This document shows, piece by piece, positions 1 to 7,521 of a DNA stretch of 64,000 nucleotides; the stretch's first letter is position 1; every line of letters begins with the position of its first letter. The DNA is from Bacteroides salyersiae WAL 10018 = DSM 18765 = JCM 12988. GTDB taxonomy: Bacteria > Bacteroidota > Bacteroidia > Bacteroidales > Bacteroidaceae. A program made the position numbers and the translations under genes. The stretch is taken from the NCBI RefSeq assembly GCF_000381365.1, contig NZ_KB905466.1:2005207-2069206 (forward strand), in the 5' to 3' direction. The notes beneath the pieces are model-generated. The model was given only the letters and a program-made list of their open reading frames with translations, was not told the DNA's origin and did not search any database.

Positions 1-281
1 TAAACGCGGTCTGATGTTGTCACTATAGGGAGACGATCCTCTACGAGACGCCCTGTTTCATCACGCCATTGCTCAGTCAAAAGGTTTTTTCGAGAAGGAG
101 TTACCCCTTTTTGAACGGTCATAAAAGAGCGCCCTAAACCATCAAAATATTGAATCGTTTCTATACATTTACTCGCTGCCTGATCCAACATCACGTAAGA
201 ATGAATATAATTCTTACAAGAGTCTTGAGAGTATAAATTCAACGTTAAACAGGATAAAATAAAGATATATAAATACTTCAT
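1..281 (-). CDS. Partial DUF6443/RHS-type exported protein (N-terminus only)
   Basis: The reading frame is open from an ATG at 281 to the left edge of the window, so only about 93 N-terminal residues are visible. It starts with a signal peptide (MKYLYIFILSCLTLNLYSQ) and continues with YFDGLGR, VQKGVTP and LPIVTTSD, a pattern typical of the DUF6443 domain that opens many Bacteroidetes RHS-repeat proteins. It lies 30 bp downstream of the RHS-like gene at 312-3728 on the same strand, so the two are probably co-transcribed. The full protein probably carries RHS/YD repeats and a variable C-terminus, but that part is not visible. Function is unknown; the family is linked to large surface or secreted proteins and sometimes toxins. 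Confidence 0.75.
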   Translation of the reverse strand, partial: MKYLYIFILSCLTLNLYSQDSCKNYIHSYVMLDQAASKCIETIQYFDGLGRSFMTVQKGVTPSRKNLLTEQWRDETGRLVEDRLPIVTTSDRV

Positions 282-311
282 ACTTCTTCAAATTTAACTT
301 ACCTACAAAAT

Positions 312-3300
312 TTATTGTTTGTAATTATATTTTAAACGCTTAACAACTTTCCCATTATGATCCAAAATCGTTTGCAGACGTCCAAAAAGATCATAGTTAT
401 AGGTAGTATTCATCCCTGTTGGAGATACTATCTTTTGAATTCCCCACGGTACTTTATAAGTATAAGTAGTAATCAGCGATTTCTTTAGTAAAGAGCGTAG
501 ATTTTCTATAGAAGTCATAATCGGAGACAAAGAATTCTCAAATGAATCCATATTTCTAAGGTGCATAGCCACCTCATTATAAGTAGCATTCCGGATCTCT
601 GCTATCGGATAAATACTTTTATATCCCCACAAGTATGTTACAGGTATATTATCTTTTTCAGACATCTGTACAATTTTACCATGTTTATTATATAGGTCTA
701 TCGAATACTTTTTTCGATAGAATGAACTATACATAGACAACGAAAGCGGAGAGGATGCTTTTAAAGCATACACTATTTTAGGTAGAATCAACCCTAAAGT
801 ATCTATATAACTCGTTTTTTCTGCTTTTGTAACAGAACCGTCACACATGTAAATTGTCTCAAGAGGTTTATTAACAAGATTACGGTTCTTCATCTTTTGC
901 GACATCTGATCCGCATAATCGGTTGAATATTTATATTGTATCTGCCTAATACTCTTATCACTATTACCATAGGACACCATAGACGGTAAATCATTGGAAG
1001 ATAAATATTTATAATCTTTATAAAACTGAACTGATGGAGTCCCATAATTACTGCCATAATTATTAGGATCATATGTAGTTGTTATTTCTCGTGTCAAATT
1101 CCATCTCTCAGATACCGTATCATAAAACCTGGCATATATATAGTCAAATTCACTTGTCGAAAATGTAGAGAATATTAAAGGAATATATGCCTTAAAACCT
1201 TTAACCGTTTCTTGTCTATCTACGGTATAAATATAATTTGTTTCCTCTACCTTTCCCCCGTCATCATCATAGAGTATTTTCGATAATAATTGCCCATTTC
1301 GCAAACTCCCTGTAGTGGGAAATCCCGGTATATAAGATTCATCCGAAGATAATGCTCTATCCGGTACATTATAATAAGAATATTCTTCATACCCTGTACA
1401 AAAATTCTCGCGAACAGTAACCGTACTATATCCCACAGAAGCTCCCATAGCAGAAAAACTAAAAGGAGTATATGGATAAGACATACCACAAACATAAAAT
1501 CCGGTCACATCTATCACATCAACCCTAACTCCTCCAATATCATACACTCCCCTTAAGGTCAAATTTCTTGTTGTAAAGGGATAAGTAAAAACCGGACTAT
1601 TCATCAACAATCCTGTACTTTTCCCTTTTTTCATATAGCTATATTTTAAGTCAGAAATTATTTTCCCCTCAAACGTACTATAGATTCTTTTCACCCTAAC
1701 GCCTCCACCTTTAGACACAACATTTGTATCTATATTTTTCACAACCTCCATACTGACACTTAACGACATACCATAATTTCCGGGAGTTATAATATTCTGA
1801 GTTGCAACATTTACAGTATACTTTCCTGCGGGAAGTACAAGTTTTTGCAAAATAAATCGTCCCATTTCTCTTTCAACAACACTTATCTCTTTCAAAATTT
1901 TCCCCGATTCATTTTTTAAAAATGCACATCTATAAAAAGAAACTTCTCCATCCTCATCTTTTTTAGGCTCTTCATCATAAGTAAGAACTCTCCATTGCAA
2001 TGTAATTTCAGTTTCTTTTGTCAATGTAAAAGCAGCCATTTTAGAATTCTCATACATATTCTCATCTTCATCTTCATCCCAAAGAAAGTTTTGATAATAA
2101 GCAACTCCTAATACCACTTGTTCTTTTTGAAGAGTACTATTACTTCCATTTTGAACAGCGTGAGGTTCGTATTCAAAATTCGTAATTAATCCTGTCGGAT
2201 ATTTCATTGAAGACAACATTCCGCATGTAACATATTCATTAACAACCTCACGACTTCTTCCTAAATAACTCAAATCATAAGTATATCCCGACAAAGGGCT
2301 CATTGTCTTCAAACGATAAGCAGGCACATAAGTAATATTAGATTCCCCTCCTTGCTGCTGTTCGGTACCCCAACGTCTATCCGAAATAGTCTTACCATTA
2401 TAATATCCCCAATCATCAATGGCATTTGAATCTTTATTCGGAAGCTTAGAAGCTCTATCATATGTAAACTCATACACGTGTCGTTCTTCCCCAGCTTTAT
2501 CTGTCACACGTTTCAAGAAAAGGCGGCAGCTACAATAGTTCGACACAAGACCTACATATTCATAGTCAAAAATTATATTTTTTACAACCAAACCAGAATT
2601 ATCCTTTATTTTTATTTCTGATACTTTTTGAGGGAGCTTCGTAGTCTGTACTGATTCAATATCCAACCTGTTATCAGTAATAATCTCTATTGTCAACAAG
2701 TCTGTAACTATTTTCTTTAATACTTTCTGATTTATTTTAGAAAATGAATATACATAATTTTCTAAATCATGAATCATACCACTAGCAAACCGAGCAGGAA
2801 CTGCATCCACTAAATGGTAAATAGTTTCCTGTCTTTGTTTTTGAGTGTAAATATAATCTTCTCCATATTCAAATGTTATTTTATTCTTCTGAGGAGATAC
2901 AATAGAATCCAAATACCATGTAGTAATAACATCTGGTTGTATTCCTCTAGAGTCATGCATTATCCACCCACGAGTAGTATTAGACAATTTTGAATTACTA
3001 GTAGTTGAAAACTGATAAGACTCTGTCATTTCATATGTATTAAAATAATAAATATATCCATCTCCATCTACTATTTCCCAACTTTTACTTTCAATATTAT
3101 ATTCCACCTTAAGATTATCTTTCACTTTTGTCAATAACGGATAGGCTCTATTAGCTAAGTTATTCCCAACCCCATTGCATTGAAAAAACATAGTACCACT
3201 ATAATTTCCAAAATTAAAATGAAATAAGTCGGGCTCTCCGTCTCTTTGACTATAAATCGAATAATCCTTACATTCACTAACTGATCCATTTTGGTAATCA

Positions 3301-3728
3301 TATCCATTATCTTCTGTTGGTATTGGTAAATTTGTATTCCAATAATAGCCTTTAGGGGATGACTCAAAATCATCAAAACCACGAACTTGCTTCGTTATAG
3401 CTCCATATCCTTGTAGTGCCCACCCCAAACCAATACAACCGGACTCTTGTGCCACCTTTATTCCAGATGCATGATAAGCAATATTTATAGGAAACTTCTT
3501 TCCATCAAGTGCTATCTCATACAAAGGAACCGAAATATCCGCCGTACCAGTATAGTGCCCAACTGGAATATAACCAAACTGTCCTAAAGAAGCAGCAGTC
3601 GGCGATACAGGAACAACCTGTACTACAGACGTATTTTCTCCTTTTAAGTATTCCCAATTTAGAATAGAAATGAATAGCATGCTAATCTTCAAGTAAGTTG
3701 TAACTTTATCATTTAATAGTAGTTTCAT
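312..3728 (-). CDS. Large RHS/YD-repeat-like surface protein
   Basis: This 1138-residue protein has the N-terminal layout of SpvB/RHS-like proteins: an ISVPLYEI strand near residue 65, then HASGIKV and GLGWAL near 85-105. The long middle part is rich in Tyr, Asn and Ser, as in beta-structured repeats. The C-terminus carries a YD-type repeat (YDLFGRLQTILDHNG). The N-terminus is a poor signal peptide as called; a hydrophobic stretch starts at an internal Met (MLFISILNWEYL), so the true start may be later. The gene sits 20 bp after the sorting-domain gene and 30 bp before the DUF6443 gene. It is visibly more AT-rich than the dcw genes, which fits an accessory, possibly transferred region. No toxin domain or catalytic motif was recognised. 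Confidence 0.7.
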   Translation of the reverse strand: MKLLLNDKVTTYLKISMLFISILNWEYLKGENTSVVQVVPVSPTAASLGQFGYIPVGHYTGTADISVPLYEIALDGKKFPINIAYHASGIKVAQESGCIGLGWALQGYGAITKQVRGFDDFESSPKGYYWNTNLPIPTEDNGYDYQNGSVSECKDYSIYSQRDGEPDLFHFNFGNYSGTMFFQCNGVGNNLANRAYPLLTKVKDNLKVEYNIESKSWEIVDGDGYIYYFNTYEMTESYQFSTTSNSKLSNTTRGWIMHDSRGIQPDVITTWYLDSIVSPQKNKITFEYGEDYIYTQKQRQETIYHLVDAVPARFASGMIHDLENYVYSFSKINQKVLKKIVTDLLTIEIITDNRLDIESVQTTKLPQKVSEIKIKDNSGLVVKNIIFDYEYVGLVSNYCSCRLFLKRVTDKAGEERHVYEFTYDRASKLPNKDSNAIDDWGYYNGKTISDRRWGTEQQQGGESNITYVPAYRLKTMSPLSGYTYDLSYLGRSREVVNEYVTCGMLSSMKYPTGLITNFEYEPHAVQNGSNSTLQKEQVVLGVAYYQNFLWDEDEDENMYENSKMAAFTLTKETEITLQWRVLTYDEEPKKDEDGEVSFYRCAFLKNESGKILKEISVVEREMGRFILQKLVLPAGKYTVNVATQNIITPGNYGMSLSVSMEVVKNIDTNVVSKGGGVRVKRIYSTFEGKIISDLKYSYMKKGKSTGLLMNSPVFTYPFTTRNLTLRGVYDIGGVRVDVIDVTGFYVCGMSYPYTPFSFSAMGASVGYSTVTVRENFCTGYEEYSYYNVPDRALSSDESYIPGFPTTGSLRNGQLLSKILYDDDGGKVEETNYIYTVDRQETVKGFKAYIPLIFSTFSTSEFDYIYARFYDTVSERWNLTREITTTYDPNNYGSNYGTPSVQFYKDYKYLSSNDLPSMVSYGNSDKSIRQIQYKYSTDYADQMSQKMKNRNLVNKPLETIYMCDGSVTKAEKTSYIDTLGLILPKIVYALKASSPLSLSMYSSFYRKKYSIDLYNKHGKIVQMSEKDNIPVTYLWGYKSIYPIAEIRNATYNEVAMHLRNMDSFENSLSPIMTSIENLRSLLKKSLITTYTYKVPWGIQKIVSPTGMNTTYNYDLFGRLQTILDHNGKVVKRLKYNYKQ

Positions 3729-3748
3729 GTCTCAATTGTATTATTTTA

Positions 3749-4912
3749 TTAAGGTTTCAATATTTTCTCTCCATACATCTTTCCATTAACCAATATTTGC
3801 AACAAATATTCACCAGAAGGATAAATATTAAATGACAACCGATCCTGATAACTTCCCTTCTGTAACAATCCTATATTCGATCTCAATAATTGTCGTCCTT
3901 GAAAGTCATACAGCATTACTTCAACTTTCGCATCTTCCTCGAGAAAGTAGTTCAATTGTAGATTACCCGTTTCATCCATATAAAAGCTATAAATCACATG
4001 TTCATCTTCATATCTTCTCCCTTTCCCTCTTTCAACAGTTCCCCATAAACGGTTGATTCCTTCTTCATCAACACGTTCTCGCCGTAATTGATTTTCAAGA
4101 TCATCATTCAAATCATAAGATTGTCCATAAGGTGGATAATAAAATGACGTCGTAAAATGTTCATAACATTTACCAGATCTATAAGCCATACTTTTTATCG
4201 TTTCAAACACTGGATAACGATAGCCGTCAGCATACCAACGCCAAGTACTTATCTCTAAACAATCAGAATCATTTGCCAAATGAAAATCTATGCTATCATG
4301 ACAGAGAACAAAAGGGATGGTATCATTCTTGCTTTTTTCTGAAACAAATTTTGTTTTTTCCACCACTTTCTTAATTGTATATATTCGTAAAACATTACGC
4401 AAAGTATCCCCATCAGGAAGAATCATGCCCCCTGTCGCATCAGCAGTTACAATAGATTTTCCTTGTATATGTATTCCTAAGCGATTGCAATAGTTGCCCA
4501 TTCCATCGAAATAATCAGTAAAAGAGTGTCCATATGAAAAAGGAAAAATAAGCAAAGTCTCCGGTTCACGATAACGTATCCAAGTCGTTGGATTTTCATA
4601 TCCCAATAATAAAAGAGAATCTGTAATTGATTGATAATAGTACATCGTACGATGCTCTATACCGACAATAGAATCAGAAAGTGTTTTAGGAGTAATATAT
4701 TTTAATTTATAGTTCTCATTCACAAGATCTTGTTCACTAAAATCCCATATAACATTTTCCCCCTTAGGTCCTGGAGATTTACATTTCACCTGTTGTTTAA
4801 TAATACAATCTCCTTCCCGAGGAGAATTCGAGGCACACCTCAAAAAGAACTGCGCCGACATCTGGGAAGGAGCAAAGAGTAGCAAAAAGAACAATAATAA
4901 CTTCATATGCAT
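3749..4912 (-). CDS. Secreted protein with type IX-like C-terminal sorting domain
   Basis: The 387-residue product begins with a signal peptide (MKLLLFFLLLFAPSQMSAQ) followed by a Cys-containing mature start. Its last ~75 residues match the Por secretion C-terminal sorting pattern (TIGR04183 type): VEVMLYDFQGRQLL, then PSGEYLLQILVNGK and a terminal EKILKP. The middle region has no domain I recognise. It is the first gene of a minus-strand operon with the two RHS-like genes. ATG codons at 4912 and 4906 are both possible; the signal peptide reads best from 4906. Gut Bacteroides usually lack a full type IX system, so whether the tail works as a secretion signal here is open. Confidence 0.7.
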   Translation of the reverse strand: MHMKLLLFFLLLFAPSQMSAQFFLRCASNSPREGDCIIKQQVKCKSPGPKGENVIWDFSEQDLVNENYKLKYITPKTLSDSIVGIEHRTMYYYQSITDSLLLLGYENPTTWIRYREPETLLIFPFSYGHSFTDYFDGMGNYCNRLGIHIQGKSIVTADATGGMILPDGDTLRNVLRIYTIKKVVEKTKFVSEKSKNDTIPFVLCHDSIDFHLANDSDCLEISTWRWYADGYRYPVFETIKSMAYRSGKCYEHFTTSFYYPPYGQSYDLNDDLENQLRRERVDEEGINRLWGTVERGKGRRYEDEHVIYSFYMDETGNLQLNYFLEEDAKVEVMLYDFQGRQLLRSNIGLLQKGSYQDRLSFNIYPSGEYLLQILVNGKMYGEKILKP

Positions 4913-5330
4913 TTATTTTTTATAAAGATAAAGAGTTTTAAATAAAAATTCCAAATATATAACCCGGACAAATCACAACTAACACTTTTTCCAATAAACA
5001 TCTATTTATCAAAAAGATACAATAAAAAAGAGATTAAAAAAAATGATAATACCCGGACAATTCAAAAAAAAAATCATTGACCCTAATACAAAAAAAACAA
5101 AAAAGACCTCGTAAAGCCGAAAATTAGCGTACATAACAACTGAATCATTTATATTATTCTCTTCACACTTTATAGTACAAGCGACCTCTTCCACAAAAGC
5201 AAATTGGAATCCATAGGAGGAGGGGATATATCATTTCTTTGCCATTCCAATCTATTATGAGTTACAACCCACTCATTTACAAGGCATAACAAAAAGATAT
5301 CTTTTTGACTGCCGTAGCACATGGTTATTA

Positions 5331-5362
5331 CTTGCACAGCCATATACTTTAGCATATCTTTG
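5331..5362 (+). promoter_or_regulatory. Bacteroides-type promoter for the HU-family gene
   Basis: A TTG at 5332-5334 is followed after 20 nt by TATCTTTG at 5355-5362, matching the Bacteroides -33/-7 pattern. Transcription should start near 5369, leaving a leader of roughly 180 nt that contains the whole 23-bp repeat array. Confidence 0.7.
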
Positions 5363-5381
5363 TGAAAAGATTCAGCACTAA

Positions 5382-5475
5382 AGACATCCCCATGCTGTCG
5401 TTCAAAACATCCGGATGTTCTTGTTTACAACATGCCCATGTTTTGTATCAAAACATCCCCATGTTTTTAGAGCAA
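5382..5475. repeat. Four 23-bp tandem repeats with palindromic core
   Basis: Four copies of a palindromic core close to ACATCCCCATGT begin at 5384, 5407, 5430 and 5453, exactly 23 bp apart. The cores are CATCCCCATG, CATCCGGATG, CATGCCCATG and CATCCCCATG; linkers are AT-rich. The array begins about 15 nt after the predicted transcription start of the HU gene. It looks like a multi-site operator or an RNA structure in the leader. Confidence 0.85.
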
Positions 5476-5550
5476 AAGTATAAAGTCACAAACAAGACGA
5501 TTGAAAATTTATAAACAGTACAAGTATAATTATCAATAACAGAAGAATAT

Positions 5551-5997
5551 ATGGCTATTAATTATGTAGTTACCAAGAAGGTGGACACAACAAAGGGAGA
5601 AACAAACGTGCGTTATTATGCTACCACAAGAGCTTTACAAAAGAAACCCGTCGACAGTGCGGAAATAGCCCGGCAACTGGCGGAAAAGAGTTCACTGCAA
5701 GACGGGGATGTCATGTCGGTACTTGTACAGTTATCAGGTGTTATCGCCGAACATCTGCACCAAGGACGCACCGTTAGCATCGACGGGCTGGGCAATTTCT
5801 TTCCCACAATCACGAGTAAAGGAGTGGAAAAACCGGAAGAATGTACTGCCGACAAGGTATGGGTAGCACGTATCGGCTTTAAATCAGCACCGGCATTTCT
5901 GAAAAAGATACGGATGAAAACCAAGTTTCTAAGCATCCAACTACGGGAACAGAAAAAGGCAAATACCCAAAAGAAAAACACTCCGGGGAACATTTAA
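5551..5997 (+). CDS. HU/IHF-family DNA-binding protein
   Basis: This 148-residue protein matches the Bacteroidales HU-like family (IHF/HU superfamily with an extended N-terminus). The N-terminal MAINYVVTKKVDTTKG and RYYATTRA segment precedes the HU fold: helices around residues 38-70 (SAEIARQLAEKSSL, DVMSVLVQLSGVIAEHL), then the GRTVSIDGLGNFFPTI beta-arm region near 75-90. It probably binds and bends DNA as a nucleoid protein. It is preceded by its own promoter and the 23-bp array, so autoregulation is plausible. It lies 105 bp upstream of rsmH, where many bacteria carry mraZ. Confidence 0.85.
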   Translation: MAINYVVTKKVDTTKGETNVRYYATTRALQKKPVDSAEIARQLAEKSSLQDGDVMSVLVQLSGVIAEHLHQGRTVSIDGLGNFFPTITSKGVEKPEECTADKVWVARIGFKSAPAFLKKIRMKTKFLSIQLREQKKANTQKKNTPGNI

Positions 5998-6062
5998 CAA
6001 TCTGTTGAAAACTTTATTCCATATTTTCCATACAGGAGGTTCTTTTTTCTTTGAGAAATATG

Positions 6063-6070
6063 TATTTTTG
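6063..6070 (+). promoter_or_regulatory. Putative -7 box upstream of the dcw cluster
   Basis: TATTTTTG at 6063-6070 fits the Bacteroides -7 consensus and lies 33 bp before the rsmH start. No TTTG sits at the proper distance upstream, so the call rests on the -7 element alone. Confidence 0.45.
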
Positions 6071-6102
6071 CCGTCACTTGCTTATATAATAAGGTAGAAC
6101 AG

Positions 6103-7023
6103 ATGAAGGAGACACAAGAGGAATTGACATATCACGTACCGGTATTACTAAAAGAGAGCGTAGACGGAATGAATATCTGCCCGAATGGCACGTATGTAGA
6201 CGTGACTTTCGGTGGTGGAGGGCATTCCCGTGAGATACTTTCGCGTTTGGAAAAAGACGGACGTTTATTAGGATTCGATCAGGACGAGGATGCCGAACGA
6301 AACATTGTCGATGACCCGCGCTTCATTTTCGTGCGAAGCAATTTCCGCTACCTGCACAACTTTCTACGCTATCACGATATAGAGAAAGTAGACGCCATAC
6401 TGGCAGACTTGGGAGTATCCTCCCATCACTTCGACGACAGTGAACGAGGATTTTCTTTCCGCTTCGACGGTGCATTGGATATGCGTATGAACAAACGGGC
6501 CGGACTCACAGCAGCAGATGTGGTAAACACTTATGCAGAAGAACGGTTGGCAGATATCTTCTACCTGTATGGAGAATTGAAAAACAGTCGCAAATTAGCA
6601 TCGGTTATCGTCAAGGCCCGTGCCAACGGACAAATAAAGACAATCGGCGAGTTTTTGGAGATCATCAAGCCACTCTTCGGCCGGGAACGCGAGAAGAAAG
6701 AACTTGCCAAGGTGTTTCAGGCACTTCGCATTGAAGTAAATCAAGAGATGGAGGCTTTGAAAGAAATGTTGACCGCAGCAACGGAAGCCTTGAAACCGGG
6801 AGGAAGATTAGTCGTTATCACTTACCATTCATTGGAAGACCGGATGGTTAAAAACATTATGAAAACCGGTAATGTGGAAGGTAAAACGACACAGGATTTT
6901 TTCGGTAACCTGCAAACGCCTTTTAAATTGGTGAACAACAAAGTCATTGTGCCGGACGAAGAGGAAATAGAACGCAATCCGAGATCACGGAGCGCCAAAC
7001 TAAGAATCGCAGAAAAGAAATAA
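6103..7023 (+). CDS. rsmH: 16S rRNA (cytosine(1402)-N4)-methyltransferase RsmH
   Basis: RsmH (MraW) uses S-adenosylmethionine to N4-methylate C1402 in the 16S rRNA decoding centre. The 306-residue length is normal. The SAM-binding loop VDVTFGGGGHSREIL is near residues 33-47, followed by the DADL-like segment ILADLGVSSHHFDDSERGFS around 100-120 and the family motif ITYHSLEDRMVK near 240. It opens the dcw operon, as usual, followed 19 bp later by ftsL. No mraZ lies before it. Confidence 0.96.
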   Translation: MKETQEELTYHVPVLLKESVDGMNICPNGTYVDVTFGGGGHSREILSRLEKDGRLLGFDQDEDAERNIVDDPRFIFVRSNFRYLHNFLRYHDIEKVDAILADLGVSSHHFDDSERGFSFRFDGALDMRMNKRAGLTAADVVNTYAEERLADIFYLYGELKNSRKLASVIVKARANGQIKTIGEFLEIIKPLFGREREKKELAKVFQALRIEVNQEMEALKEMLTAATEALKPGGRLVVITYHSLEDRMVKNIMKTGNVEGKTTQDFFGNLQTPFKLVNNKVIVPDEEEIERNPRSRSAKLRIAEKK

Positions 7024-7042
7024 GCAGAAGAGATAGAAACTT

Positions 7043-7402
7043 ATGGAAGAGAAAAAGATAAATAAAAACGAGAACAAAGAACCCAAAAAGAAAAAGAGGG
7101 CCTCTTTGAAAAGCATTTTAGGAGGAGATATCTTAGCTACAGACTTTTTCCGCCGCCAGACAAAACTGCTGGTACTCATTATGGTATTTATTATCTTCTA
7201 TATCCATAACAGATATGCCAGTCAACAACAGCAGATTGAAATAGATAAGCTGAAGAAAGAACTTATCGACATTAAATATGACGCGCTCACACGTAGCTCG
7301 GAATTGATGGAAAGAAGTCGTCAGTCACGTATCGAGGAATACATATCGACCAAAGAGAGTGATTTGCAGACATCTACAAACCCTCCTTACCTGATAGAGT
7401 AA
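7043..7402 (+). CDS. ftsL: FtsL-like cell division protein
   Basis: A 119-residue bitopic membrane protein: a highly basic cytoplasmic N-terminus (many Lys in residues 1-25), one membrane segment (LLVLIMVFIIFYIHNRY, about residues 42-59), then a coiled-coil-like periplasmic part (QQQQIEIDKLKKELIDIKYD). Size, topology and place between rsmH and ftsI match the FtsL-like protein of Bacteroidetes, which helps recruit and activate the FtsWI septal synthase. Sequence similarity to E. coli FtsL is low, so the name rests mainly on position and topology. Confidence 0.88.
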   Translation: MEEKKINKNENKEPKKKKRASLKSILGGDILATDFFRRQTKLLVLIMVFIIFYIHNRYASQQQQIEIDKLKKELIDIKYDALTRSSELMERSRQSRIEEYISTKESDLQTSTNPPYLIE

Positions 7403-7521
7403 AAAAGGAGAAAGGAGAAAAAAGGGAAAAGGGAAAAGGGAGAATGGAGAAGGAAAGAAAAAGTAAATTATCAATTGCCATTTGTCAATTGTCATTTGTC
7501 ATTTATAAATTATAAATAGTT
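7403..7521. repeat. Low-complexity spacer between ftsL and ftsI
   Basis: The first half is purine-rich with repeated GGGAAAA units; the second half repeats ATTTGTCA-like words and ends with ATTTATAAATTATAAATA. It interrupts an otherwise tightly packed operon and codes for nothing recognisable. Confidence 0.6.

Larger units (their letters stand above)
4913..5550. other. Intergenic regulatory region between the RHS operon and the HU gene
   Basis: This gap separates divergent genes. It contains a duplicated ACCCGGACAA word (near 4961 and 5051), a perfect 16-bp palindrome AAAAAGATATCTTTTT at 5291-5306, a good HU promoter (5331-5362) and the 23-bp tandem repeats (5382-5475). Short frames inside it have no recognisable features and were not called. 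No clear promoter was found for the minus-strand operon; TATCTTTA at 4923-4930 (minus strand) is too close to the start codon. Confidence 0.6.

Noticed and set aside
5382..5475. CRISPR array
   Set aside because: The repeats are directly adjacent 23-bp units without unique spacers and no cas genes are present.
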